DNA from: Prevotella sp. | Lineage (GTDB): Bacteria > Bacteroidota > Bacteroidia > Bacteroidales > Bacteroidaceae | Assembly (NCBI GenBank): GCA_017651265.1 | Contig: JAGCDO010000041.1 | Span: 1 to 58,436, forward strand | Reading direction: 5' to 3' | DNA length: 58,436 bases | Shown: piece by piece, positions 42,901 through 50,869 of the stretch | Position numbering within the stretch: position 1 is the first letter of the stretch | Layout: every line of letters starts with the position of its first letter | Translations under genes and position numbers: made by a program | Notes under the pieces: generated by a model | The model's input: the letters and a program-made list of their open reading frames with translations, nothing else | The model's database searches: none | What the model was told of the DNA's origin: nothing

Positions 42901-45900
42901 CCAGTCCGCCAAACCCTTCAGAGGTATAGCGACCCGTCATATTCACATTACCCACATCCGACAGTTGCATGTTCAGAGCACCCTGGGCAGCCCAGCCACC
43001 TTCGTTGTTGTATTCCTTCAGGCGGAGCTCGTTCACCCATACCTCACCCGATTTCAGGTCGGCCGACAGGTTACGCACACCGATAATCATGGTCTTCACG
43101 TCGCCCAATGTCGGATTACCAACGATACTGATCTTGTTGTTCGGTTTATCATCGGTATAGATACTATACACACGGTTATACGAAGCCCTACCTTCGGCCT
43201 TGGCCTTGTTGCGCTCTTTCTTCAGGTTGGTGAACACCGTGAGGGGCACATCCAGCATATTCTCCTCGGGCCATACGGCTCGCTGGTCGGAAACAGAATA
43301 GCGGTTGTAGGCAGGATCGCGATGCGGTGTGAGCTTCAATGGAATCTCATACTCGTAGTAATTACTCTTGTAGTCGGAACCCAGTCGTACAAACACGGCC
43401 AGCTGGTTGTCCTGCAGGTTCGTGGTGTTCTCCTGCAAGGCATTGGCATGAACAAACATCTGGATGCGTTTATACTGTCGCAGATCCACGCTGGTATTCT
43501 TATACACGGCCTTCGACTCGCCGTTAGAGAGGTTGGTCACCTCGATGTCAAGGGCCTGCTCATTACTCTCCACCAGCTGCGGCTGTGTAGGATCCTGCTC
43601 ACGACGGATGCCTGGAGGCAATACGTAGTTCACCGGTTCCTTGTCGATATTCTCCTCAATGTTCACGGCACTCACCGCCATCTTTCCGCTCTCGGCAGCG
43701 CCCGGGTTCAGCGACTGCTCATACACACGCCATTCGCCGCGCACCAGGTCCAGACTACCGAAACGCATAATAATCGGTCGTTTGAAGTTCGTACAGAACA
43801 TTCGCATGAAACGCACCGAGGTGAAGTCGTTGATCGATCCGAACTTCTCTTCATAGTCATCCAACGGAATACGGAACTGATACCACGCCACGGTCTCTCT
43901 GGCTCCGTTACGCAGGGCCACCTCCCCTTCACGCTTGTCAACGATGAAGTTCGTACCGATCTTCATGTCCTCGGGACGGATGCTGACATGGTACTGGAAA
44001 TACTTCTCGTACTCGTTCAAGGTGTAGTCCTGGCTGATATCCTCCACATCGGGGGTTGACTTATACGCCGTGCTGTAGCTCTCCGGACTGTTCTCATTGT
44101 CGGGAGAGTTTCCTTGCGGGTTGTTGATACGCTTGTAGCGACGCAGCACAGGAGCCTCGATACGATCGTAGTCAGACCCGCGGAAATAATGATAGTCGTC
44201 GTTGGCGGGGTCAGCCTGGATCGAGTCATAGACCGCCGCACTCACCCTTCCGTTGATGGCAGCAAGGTAGTCACGATAAACACCGAAGCTGCGCTCCTCA
44301 TCGTTGTTCAAACCGTTATAGCCCACATCCTGCAGATTACGTGATCCGGAGGTGGTGGCAAAGGCGTAGGTCACTGTTGACTGCGTGGGAATCTTTCCCC
44401 ACTGGGTGGTGGTGAAACTCTGCGAACCGTCCACGGGCATACCGCTCTCGTAGAATTTCTTTCCGTCGCGCAGCACATCCTCGCTCATCTCACCTAAGTT
44501 GATGTAGAAGTCACCACCATATTGCGAAGCATCGTCCTGCTCACGCGAATAGATGAACGGATCCATCAGCCAGAACTCGATATATTCCACGTTGGCCGTC
44601 TCGAAGTCGTTCGTGTCGAGCCTGCGCATCATACCGCCCCAACGCTTCTCGGGAATCGGCAGCGTACCGTCGGTATTCAGGTCGGTATCCAGGTTATACG
44701 GACCGCGTTCCGTGGGATAGAAAGCAAGGTTCAGGATGGGCAATGTGGCCGTAGCACCGTTATAGCTACTCTGGTCACGTGCCGGATAGAGCTCCTTGAC
44801 ATAGATCTCGCGTACATAATGGTTCGACAGCTGGTTCAGATCGCTCTTGATATGACTCGGTGTGAGTGATGAGCTACGACGGGTAAACAGCGGATCAATA
44901 TGGTACCACGACAGCAGGGCGCGGTTGTAGCCACTGCTCACACTGGTCTTGTCAGCACTCTCCGGGAACATCGAAGGAACGCTGGAGAGCACCCATGAGG
45001 TAGGTGTTGACACATCGATGGTGTTCTTCGTGTTCTCAAAGTCGTCCAAGTACGAGGCATTATCCTGAATACCATGGGAGTTTCCTGCAATGAGCTGGGC
45101 AAACTCACCGGTGAACGAGATCTGCGAAGGCGCTGTACAATGCAGACCCGGCAGCAGGTCGAGCATATTGGTGAGCCACTGACTCTCCTTCTTCCAGTTG
45201 ATGTTCAAGCCCCAGATGGTATTGTTCAGCGGTTCACTACCCATACTCACCTTCGTGGTGAGCGCCTGCTCCGACAGATGCTGGAACGTACCGCTCAGCT
45301 GGAAGTTCTTACTGAAGTCGTACTCCCAGTTCACGCCATACATCGTCTTTCGCTGCTGTCCGTAGTCGGTATTGCTCTCTGAACTCACATTCACAGGTGT
45401 ACCCGCATCGATGATGCTCTGATTGAGGATGGTCACCTCTCCCGCGTTGTAGTCAACACTGTAGTCAGACCCCTCTGTCAGGGTCACACCACCAGCCGTC
45501 ACCACCACACTACCTTGCGGCACATAGCTGGCTCCCAAGGAGATGACGTTGGCAGAGGTTCCGCGATACTGTCCCACCAGCTGGTACTTATCCTTCTCAG
45601 CAATCTGTTTGGCAATGGTCTTGGTGGAGTCGTATAGTTCATGGAAGCAGTATTTCTCGGCAATAACAGGATCCACGCCCTTTTCCGTCAGTGTCTTATA
45701 CAAATAGTCGCCAAACGGTTCAGCCTCCGGGAGGAATACACGACCGTTGCTCACGGTATAGCCCTGCACATAGTCGAAATAACCGTTTGAATGTACCCTA
45801 TTATTATTGTCCAGACGGTCGGCACCCAACAGCTTGATCAAGGTTTGTTCCTTTACCTGCGTCTCGGGGATATACGACAGATAGACACCTGCTGTGTCAC

Positions 45901-47647
45901 TCTGGTATTTCACATCCAGTCGGAACTTATCCTTTTCCACCGACGAGGCGAGGTAGTACACGTTCTTCATCATCAAGTCCCAGTTACCCTGTTTGGGGTG
46001 GTTACTGGTGTTCTTCAACGACTTGACGAAGAGTGCCTGACTCACATCGGTGATGTCGCTGGCAAACTCACCCACCTGATAGGTTGTACCGCCATAAGTA
46101 TATTCATACGCCACCGCCAGCACCTGATCGGTCTGCAGCGAGGTGTTCAGCGACACATAGCCCAACGACCTGTTCAGCGTATATTCTGAGGAGTTGAGCA
46201 ATCGTGCACTCTCCAGTTTCTCATAGTCGGTTCCCCCCACGAATCCCGGTATACCATCCAGTTCGGTGGATGTCTGGTCGATGTCGCGGGCTGCAGCATG
46301 TTGCTGTACCAATGTGGCATACTCGGTATTGGCAGCATTACAAGGAACAGCCTGATTGGTTAGGCTCCAGTTGGGGTTCGACACCTTGGTGTTCTCACCC
46401 AGATCGGTCAGCGCCACGATATTTCGGGTATTCGTTGTTGTACCCGTTTTGTTCGTCATCCAGATCTCAATACGGTTGATGGTTACACCCGTGGTGAGGT
46501 TCGGCAACGTCTTCATGGCTCCGTCGTAACGGTCGCGGAAATACAACGAGAGGAAGAAGTGCCTGTTCTCTTCATAGTTGGCGGCATTGAGCTCAAAGGC
46601 TGTTGTCTGCACACCGCCCTTACTGGAAACGCTTCGTGAATTGGATTTCTTCTGCGACACCACCGTCTGCAGTTTCAGTCGTCCGAACTGCCAGTCGCTA
46701 CGGATACCGAAGAGTGATGAGGCACCCCGCACCAGCGATGAGTTTCCAGGGAACGATACGTTTCCTGCCTCCACCAGTTTGATGGTCTCATCCTCCTTAC
46801 CGTCGTATTTCAGCTTCAGGTTCTGCGAGTCGAAGTCGAACGTCGCATCCGTGTTGTAGTTCAGGTTCATGTTCACCTTATCGCCCACCTTACCGTTCAC
46901 GCTCAGGTTGATCTTCTCGTCGAAGTTCATGTTGGTGGTCTTACGGTTACGGATAGGTAACGACGGGTTATCGATGTTCTTCATCGTGGCACCGAACTTC
47001 AGTTCCGCCGTACCCTGTGTCTTGATGCGCACACCGCCAGGACCGAAGATTTTCTCTGCCGGACCTAAATCGAAGTGCATATCGCTGAACGAGAATTTCT
47101 CCTTTCCGTTCGATTCGAATACCTCCTCGTTTTTCGAACGGAAATAGCTGTTGCGCATCTGTCGTTCACTCCATTTACCATATTCCTCAGCGGTCATCAT
47201 GATGGGCGTACCTAAATAGCTACTTCCCATCTTTGAGCCGATGATATAACGGTCCAGCGTGTCGTTATACTCCACTTTCTGCTCGATATTGTCGGGCATG
47301 CTGAAATCGGCGCTACCCCTTTGCAGATCCTCTTCTGTGATGGGCTGCGTGCGTTGGATTTTCCAGCGGGGATGCAACAGGGAGTCGGGAATCTCCTCAT
47401 CGTCGGCAAAGATGGGCTGAGCAGTTATCGTGGCAGTATCCCTGCGCGACCTGTTCTGCTGGTTGTTCTGATGGTTGTTCTGCCTATTGTTCTGTTGGTT
47501 GTTCTGCTGGTTGTTTTGTGTGCGGTTATTCTGTGCGTTTTGGCGTCTTACCGGGTTTTGAGGCTCCTGAAGCTGGGGCGCAACAGCCCAGGCGAGCACA
47601 CTCATGCCCACCAATACCATAATCAGTATCTGCTTCAGTTTCTTCAC
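39983..47647 (-). CDS. sprA: SprA/Sov outer-membrane translocon protein of the type IX secretion system
   Basis: 2554 residues. SprA forms the giant outer-membrane beta barrel of the T9SS. A signal peptide ends near residue 22, followed by an extremely Asn/Gln-rich linker (about residues 35-66). The rest is long and beta-rich with family segments such as GPGGVRIKTQGTAELKFGATMKN, FDEKINLSVNGKVGDKV, ELYPARDQ, and a terminal strand DFGLSMKFSLTR. A second low-complexity, Asn/Lys/Gln-rich stretch lies in the middle (near residue 1950), and a Ser/Gln-rich one near the C-terminus. Start is GTG, eleven bases or so after the 9-bp repeat at the ruvA stop. The ruvA-sprA order is common in Bacteroidetes. 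Confidence 0.95.
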   Translation of the reverse strand: MKKLKQILIMVLVGMSVLAWAVAPQLQEPQNPVRRQNAQNNRTQNNQQNNQQNNRQNNHQNNQQNRSRRDTATITAQPIFADDEEIPDSLLHPRWKIQRTQPITEEDLQRGSADFSMPDNIEQKVEYNDTLDRYIIGSKMGSSYLGTPIMMTAEEYGKWSERQMRNSYFRSKNEEVFESNGKEKFSFSDMHFDLGPAEKIFGPGGVRIKTQGTAELKFGATMKNIDNPSLPIRNRKTTNMNFDEKINLSVNGKVGDKVNMNLNYNTDATFDFDSQNLKLKYDGKEDETIKLVEAGNVSFPGNSSLVRGASSLFGIRSDWQFGRLKLQTVVSQKKSNSRSVSSKGGVQTTAFELNAANYEENRHFFLSLYFRDRYDGAMKTLPNLTTGVTINRIEIWMTNKTGTTTNTRNIVALTDLGENTKVSNPNWSLTNQAVPCNAANTEYATLVQQHAAARDIDQTSTELDGIPGFVGGTDYEKLESARLLNSSEYTLNRSLGYVSLNTSLQTDQVLAVAYEYTYGGTTYQVGEFASDITDVSQALFVKSLKNTSNHPKQGNWDLMMKNVYYLASSVEKDKFRLDVKYQSDTAGVYLSYIPETQVKEQTLIKLLGADRLDNNNRVHSNGYFDYVQGYTVSNGRVFLPEAEPFGDYLYKTLTEKGVDPVIAEKYCFHELYDSTKTIAKQIAEKDKYQLVGQYRGTSANVISLGASYVPQGSVVVTAGGVTLTEGSDYSVDYNAGEVTILNQSIIDAGTPVNVSSESNTDYGQQRKTMYGVNWEYDFSKNFQLSGTFQHLSEQALTTKVSMGSEPLNNTIWGLNINWKKESQWLTNMLDLLPGLHCTAPSQISFTGEFAQLIAGNSHGIQDNASYLDDFENTKNTIDVSTPTSWVLSSVPSMFPESADKTSVSSGYNRALLSWYHIDPLFTRRSSSLTPSHIKSDLNQLSNHYVREIYVKELYPARDQSSYNGATATLPILNLAFYPTERGPYNLDTDLNTDGTLPIPEKRWGGMMRRLDTNDFETANVEYIEFWLMDPFIYSREQDDASQYGGDFYINLGEMSEDVLRDGKKFYESGMPVDGSQSFTTTQWGKIPTQSTVTYAFATTSGSRNLQDVGYNGLNNDEERSFGVYRDYLAAINGRVSAAVYDSIQADPANDDYHYFRGSDYDRIEAPVLRRYKRINNPQGNSPDNENSPESYSTAYKSTPDVEDISQDYTLNEYEKYFQYHVSIRPEDMKIGTNFIVDKREGEVALRNGARETVAWYQFRIPLDDYEEKFGSINDFTSVRFMRMFCTNFKRPIIMRFGSLDLVRGEWRVYEQSLNPGAAESGKMAVSAVNIEENIDKEPVNYVLPPGIRREQDPTQPQLVESNEQALDIEVTNLSNGESKAVYKNTSVDLRQYKRIQMFVHANALQENTTNLQDNQLAVFVRLGSDYKSNYYEYEIPLKLTPHRDPAYNRYSVSDQRAVWPEENMLDVPLTVFTNLKKERNKAKAEGRASYNRVYSIYTDDKPNNKISIVGNPTLGDVKTMIIGVRNLSADLKSGEVWVNELRLKEYNNEGGWAAQGALNMQLSDVGNVNMTGRYTSEGFGGLEQGVNERSTDNFGSYSATASVELGKFFPDKAKVSAPLYYSITKEKSSPKYNPLDTDMELKDALDAAGSKFERDSIESIAVTKTTNTNFSLSNVRVGIKTKRHPMPYDPGNFSFSYSHSHRHSSGETTVYENEDNWRGSLNYSYSPVYKTFEPFKKVFAKSKSKWLEIFKRFGLNYLPQSVTFNSDIVRTYYELQERDMESLENSQLPLTFNEQFLWNRNFSLRWDLTRNLHMNFSSTTHAQVEEPYTPINKNLYPTEYEAWKDSVWTSIKHLGAPMDYSQNFSASYQLPLNLIPIFDWINTDASYSSTYNWQRGTDLEDGTSLGNNISNNRQFNLNGTFSLEKLYNHIPFLKKTNERFNKNPQRNNSSRNNRNTNAQNDSKNTKDQGKQNDKEQAALPKNKKGFEKEITLLPDTTITVSHGKNSKKLIVSAKNEQGRTFPIKYKVVDQNNIRITTKVDSSMKLKLTVTPKEPHDDEAWYKTAQVVARGLMMVRNVSFSYRNTYSMALPGFLPSIGNMLGQRRDGLMAPGLDFAFGFIGDSYLDKAAANNWLLMDDNISNPAATNLTEDVQVRMTLEPVRNFKIDLNASRTESKTKNIHYMYVGMPANLGGSLTMTTISLRSALEGMGNANNGYRSKSFEDFCHSLEGFRQRVEGQYKDAVYPRGSSLAGQTFNPENGTVNPYSADVMVPAFLNTYTSMSGSGLKIFPALTQLLPNWTIRYSGLGQLPWFQDHFKSVNINHSYKSIYAVGGYSSYSTFMEYMNGTGFVVDATSGNPIPSSMYNVSTVSINESFSPLLGVDMTFLNNMTAKVEYRTTRNMTLSMTSVQINEAISRDWVVGMGYKINDFNFFGLGGARKVKTNKGKGNDSSDSQRTQSSQSSSRKKGINHDLNLRLDVSYRSQAAIVRDIASMTSSASSGNKAFKLAFNADYTLSRLLTMSFYYDRQVNTPLLSSNSYPTTTQDFGLSMKFSLTR

Positions 47648-47657
47648 TTTTTTCTCT

Positions 47658-47684
47658 ACGAATTAGACTAATTAGACGAATTAT
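47658..47684. repeat. Three-unit 9-bp repeat across the ruvA stop codon
   Basis: Units ACGAATTAG, ACTAATTAG, ACGAATTAT. Similar in position to the 7-bp arrays but with a 9-bp period. Confidence 0.65.
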
Positions 47685-48286
47685 TTGATCTGTTTCAAGG
47701 CCAGTTTCACCACCTGCTCTACAGGCAGATCGGGCTGTTCTTTCAGAATGGCTATGACCACCTTGGCTGAAGGTGCAGGCGAGAAGCCGAGCATGGTCAG
47801 AGCACCCACGGCCTCATCCTTCACACTGCTGTTGATCAAGGCAGCCTCGCTACCCGCATTCGAAGGCAGTTCCTGAGCAATACCGCTGCTGATGATCTTG
47901 TCCTTCAAATCCACAATGATACGCTGGGCGGTGCGTAATCCGATACCCTTCACGCTCTTCAGCACCCGCTCGTTCCCTGTGGAAATCACGTTACAGATCT
48001 CTGCTACCGTCATCTCCGAGAGAATCATTCGTGCCGTATTCGCACCCACACCGCTCACTGTGATGAGCAGCAGGAACATGTCCCGTTCCTGTTTGGTGGC
48101 AAAGCCGAACAGCACATACGCATCCTCACGAATGGCCTCATATACCCACAGTCGCGCCTCTTTCTTACCTTGTATGGCAGAAAAGGTGTTCAGCGAGATA
48201 TTCATTCCGTAACCCACTCCATGGGTCTCGACCACAGCATAAGCAGGGGTGACGTCTATCAGTTCACCCTTTACATATTCAATCAT
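47681..48286 (-). CDS. ruvA: Holliday junction branch migration protein RuvA
   Basis: 201 residues, the normal length. RuvA tetramers bind Holliday junctions and load RuvB. The N-terminal OB fold starts [28 protein letters not shown]. Two helix-hairpin-helix motifs follow: [13 protein letters not shown] and [17 protein letters not shown]. The C-terminal RuvB-binding helices end [15 protein letters not shown]. ruvB is not in the window. Upstream of sprA by 33 bases. Confidence 0.96.
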   Translation of the reverse strand: MIEYVKGELIDVTPAYAVVETHGVGYGMNISLNTFSAIQGKKEARLWVYEAIREDAYVLFGFATKQERDMFLLLITVSGVGANTARMILSEMTVAEICNVISTGNERVLKSVKGIGLRTAQRIIVDLKDKIISSGIAQELPSNAGSEAALINSSVKDEAVGALTMLGFSPAPSAKVVIAILKEQPDLPVEQVVKLALKQIK

Positions 48287-48382
48287 AAGTCGTTTATTTG
48301 TATATATACATCCAATAAAACGCAGACTCCCGCTTTTTATTGTATTTTCCCTATAAATCTCTTTTTCTCTCTATGGTTTTAG

Positions 48383-48431
48383 GAAGCAAGAGGCAGGTTA
48401 TAGGAAGCAAGAGGCAAGAAGCAAGAAGCAA
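48383..48431. repeat. Seven-unit 7-bp repeat array, left arm of a 49-bp inverted repeat
   Basis: Units GAAGCAA, GAGGCAG, GTTATAG, GAAGCAA, GAGGCAA, GAAGCAA, GAAGCAA. It pairs unit by unit with the array 58 bases downstream. Confidence 0.85.
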
Positions 48432-48489
48432 GAGATGTGCAATAAGTCCAAGTGACTATATCCAATGCCTATATAATAGTGCTATTCTC

Positions 48490-48538
48490 TTGCCTCTTGC
48501 TTCTTGCCTCTTGCTTCCTATAACTTCCTTCTTGCCTC
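48490..48538. repeat. Seven-unit 7-bp repeat array, right arm of a 49-bp inverted repeat
   Basis: Units TTGCCTC, TTGCTTC, TTGCCTC, TTGCTTC, CTATAAC, TTCCTTC, TTGCCTC. It ends three bases before the stop codon of the hydrolase gene. The two arms could form a long stem with a 58-base loop. Confidence 0.85.
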
Positions 48539-48541
48539 TTC

Positions 48542-49471
48542 TTACTGAACCTTGGCGTTCTTCTCCAATGTCCAGTCGGGGCGTTGCAGGATAGCCGGAC
48601 TACTACCTACGAACATCTTCGAGGCGTCCTTGTTACCCTTGAGCTGCCAGTCGAGCCAAGCACGGGCAACGATAGCGAACTCACCACCGTGAGGCTGGTT
48701 ATAGGTACCGCCATGACCTACGGGCAGGTTCACGGCAATGGCCGGTACATGCTCAATACGCTTGAAGTCGTCCATACCATTGGCATAGGCGATATCGGTC
48801 TCACCACCCAGGATGTAGATAATCGGACAGTGAATCTCCGCCAGCTTCTTCTTGGGTACGCTGGGCATACCGGGCATACGACGGGCATTGGGGCCTCCTT
48901 CGTCGCCCTCAGGCTGCTCAAACAATCCGCTGTTGCAGATCATGATCGAGGTAACGCGCTCGTCAAAGCAGTTGAAGAGTGCCTGCAGACCGCCGCACGA
49001 CATTCCCGAGATGCAGATGTTCTTGGTGTCGATCTTCTGGTAGAAAGGACTCTTCTTGTCGGCATTCTGCTGGAAAGCCCAGTCCATCGACTCCACCTGC
49101 TGCTCCGAGCGTGACTGACCGCCTCGGCCCATTCCCATGGGGCGCTGAGCGTCCTGCTTAGGCATTACACCTGTGGCGAGCACGAGGTAGCCATAGGAGG
49201 CAATATCGTTCAGGAACTTCTCATGACCGCGTGGCGAGTTAGCACAACCGCCGTTACCCCACACCAGCACTGGCAATGGTTTCTTTGCGTTGAATACTGA
49301 CAGGTCTTTGGGGGCGAAGATGGTATGCTCCGCAAATCCCTCTACTTCATAAACCACCGCTTTGTACGGTCCTGTTCCACCCTCTTCGAGTACAGTCTCA
49401 GCTGCTTGTGCATAAGCGCCTACGCTCATGGCGAAAGCGAACATCAAAGTCATCAAAATCTTTTTTCTCAT
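48542..49471 (-). CDS. Secreted alpha/beta hydrolase
   Basis: 309 residues from the ATG giving MRKKILMTLMFAFAMSVGAYAQ, a clear signal peptide; an in-frame ATG further upstream would spoil it and overlap the promoter. Hydrolase features: PVLVWGNGGCANSPRGHEKF (oxyanion loop), CISGMSCGGLQALFNC (nucleophile elbow GMSCGG, near residue 148) and, near the C-terminus, LPVGHGGTYNQPHGGEF (catalytic histidine). Similar proteins are annotated as dienelactone hydrolase- or chlorophyllase-like. Substrate unknown. Confidence 0.82.
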   Translation of the reverse strand: MRKKILMTLMFAFAMSVGAYAQAAETVLEEGGTGPYKAVVYEVEGFAEHTIFAPKDLSVFNAKKPLPVLVWGNGGCANSPRGHEKFLNDIASYGYLVLATGVMPKQDAQRPMGMGRGGQSRSEQQVESMDWAFQQNADKKSPFYQKIDTKNICISGMSCGGLQALFNCFDERVTSIMICNSGLFEQPEGDEGGPNARRMPGMPSVPKKKLAEIHCPIIYILGGETDIAYANGMDDFKRIEHVPAIAVNLPVGHGGTYNQPHGGEFAIVARAWLDWQLKGNKDASKMFVGSSPAILQRPDWTLEKNAKVQ

Positions 49472-49548
49472 AAGGATAATAATTTGATAATTATGAATAA
49501 ATGATAATAAAAAACAAAGTTCATGGGGCTTGGTTCCCATACCCCGTG

Positions 49549-49556
49549 CAAAGATA
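49549..49556 (-). promoter_or_regulatory. Promoter -7 element of the secreted hydrolase gene
   Basis: TATCTTTG on the minus strand, about 77 bases upstream of the ATG. Confidence 0.6.
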
Positions 49557-49591
49557 ATCAGTATTCTTGAGTTTTACAATTATTTTCGTAA

Positions 49592-49629
49592 AAAAACCGC
49601 ACAAACTATTCCAAATCTATGCGGTTTTT
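49592..49629 (-). terminator. Rho-independent terminator of the frameshifted membrane gene
   Basis: AAAAACCGCA and TGCGGTTTTT pair around an 18-base loop. On the minus strand the stem ends in a T-run, 20 bases after the gene's stop. Confidence 0.75.
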
Positions 49630-49649
49630 CTTGGCTTCTCATTGCAGTT

Positions 49650-50094
49650 TCATGTCTCACATTCTTTCATTCTCACCTTCTCAATTTCAAGATTTAGCTC
49701 CCTCACTGTATTAAAGAAACCACTCATGGTAACCGCAAGATAACCCTTCAGGTCTGGAATCTGGGGTACGAAGATGAAATGCTTTCTGACATGGACAGCT
49801 ATTTCGTCCGTTTCAGTGTTCGTTGTATAGAAGATCGTGCAGTTTGAATATGAATTGATGTTGTTCACCACCCTTCGCACTCTGGCAAACTCATCGATGT
49901 CAAATCTCGAGAAACTGTAGCACCAGACTCCTGGTTGCCGGGGATGCCTCTTGAGTTTTCGTTTCCTCCATGTTCTTGTTCTCTTTGAGTAGTTGTTCCC
50001 TCCTCTTCTTTTCCTTTTCTCTTTCACGAAACATGGTGAACAGGGTAATGGCACATGTGATTGCGGCTATTGTTATTGCTAATTTCCAATCCAT
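49650..50094 (-). pseudogene. Membrane-anchored protein gene interrupted by a +1 frameshift
   Basis: The first frame starts at an ATG with a good GGAGAATATA ribosome site. It encodes a transmembrane helix (LAITIAAITCAITLF), then a highly charged EREKEKKRREQ stretch, and stops at 49900. The next frame continues without a start of its own as DIDEFARVRRVVNNINSYSNCTIFYTT...VRMKECET. The junction reads ATT TGA C, so a +1 shift would give ..QFLEI-DIDEF... Together they make one protein of about 147 residues. This may be a real mutation, a sequencing error, or programmed frameshifting like that of prfB (CTT TGA C). The family is not recognised. Confidence 0.55.
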
Positions 50095-50204
50095 TATATT
50101 CTCCTTTCTTTATAGAAGTGTTTCTAATTGATGGCAAAGATACACATTTCCCCTCTCTTTCGCAAATCTTTTTTACCCACAGGCCTTGCGGAGTGGTCAT
50201 TCTT

Positions 50205-50834
50205 TCAAGAAGGTATTTCAGCAGGTTTAATGATGATCATGGGCTCGTCGGGATTCTTGCTCTTCAGCTCATAATTCAGGACATACTGCAACAAGGGGTC
50301 AACGGCCCATGTCAGTTCCTTGGGGAACTCCACCCGTAGATACATCCATGTACGTTCTTTTACTTTGATGTCTTTCTCGAAGAACGACTTATAATCACCC
50401 ACTCCTCCTGCCATGAGGAAAGACCTGTTGCCCATCGATTTCGTAACGGCCGACGAATTGATGGCATCATATTTCTCACGTACAGAAACATCCTGTTCAT
50501 CATCATAGACATCCGCAACCATGGTAATACCATTATACTCCACGTGAAAACTGCGTTCCCCATCATGTTTCTTTTTCATGAAGTCAGGATAGTCCACGGA
50601 AATACTGTCTTTATGATCCGTCCATGTTTTCTTTTTCGCATTCTCAAAGGCATTCCGCAGCCACTTACCATCATAAAACACCGTGTCCGTTACGTACTTC
50701 ACCACCACGAAGCTGTCAATATACACCGTATCATGAACAACTACCCTGCGCACATGGGAACCCATATTCATGTTCTCCCTCTCTTCGCATGCGCACATCA
50801 TTACAACCATCAGGCCAACAATCAATTTCTTCAT
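50205..50834 (-). CDS. Hypothetical lipoprotein
   Basis: 209 residues from the ATG giving MKKLIVGLMVVMMCAC, a lipoprotein signal with acceptor cysteine near residue 14 or 16. The mature part begins EERENMNMGSHVRRVVVHDTVYIDSF and has no motif I recognise. It lies 35 bases after the DnaB-like gene and may share its transcript, an odd pairing of a lipoprotein with a replication-type ATPase. The accessory stretch of the window begins about here. Confidence 0.65.
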   Translation of the reverse strand: MKKLIVGLMVVMMCACEERENMNMGSHVRRVVVHDTVYIDSFVVVKYVTDTVFYDGKWLRNAFENAKKKTWTDHKDSISVDYPDFMKKKHDGERSFHVEYNGITMVADVYDDEQDVSVREKYDAINSSAVTKSMGNRSFLMAGGVGDYKSFFEKDIKVKERTWMYLRVEFPKELTWAVDPLLQYVLNYELKSKNPDEPMIIIKPAEIPS

Positions 50835-50869
50835 CTTTCCGCAACTGTTAGGTTTATTCATCATGTTGA

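Noticed and set aside
42965-44059. Long open frame (364 codons) on the plus strand opposite sprA
   Set aside because: It mirrors the codon pattern of sprA, has no promoter or ribosome site, and its protein (rich in H, L, V, R) has no recognisable motif. Several others of this kind lie opposite sprA.
49650-50834. Genomic island with an integrase
   Set aside because: The stretch from here to the end looks accessory, but I see no integrase, transposase, tRNA or flanking direct repeat that would mark an element's ends.
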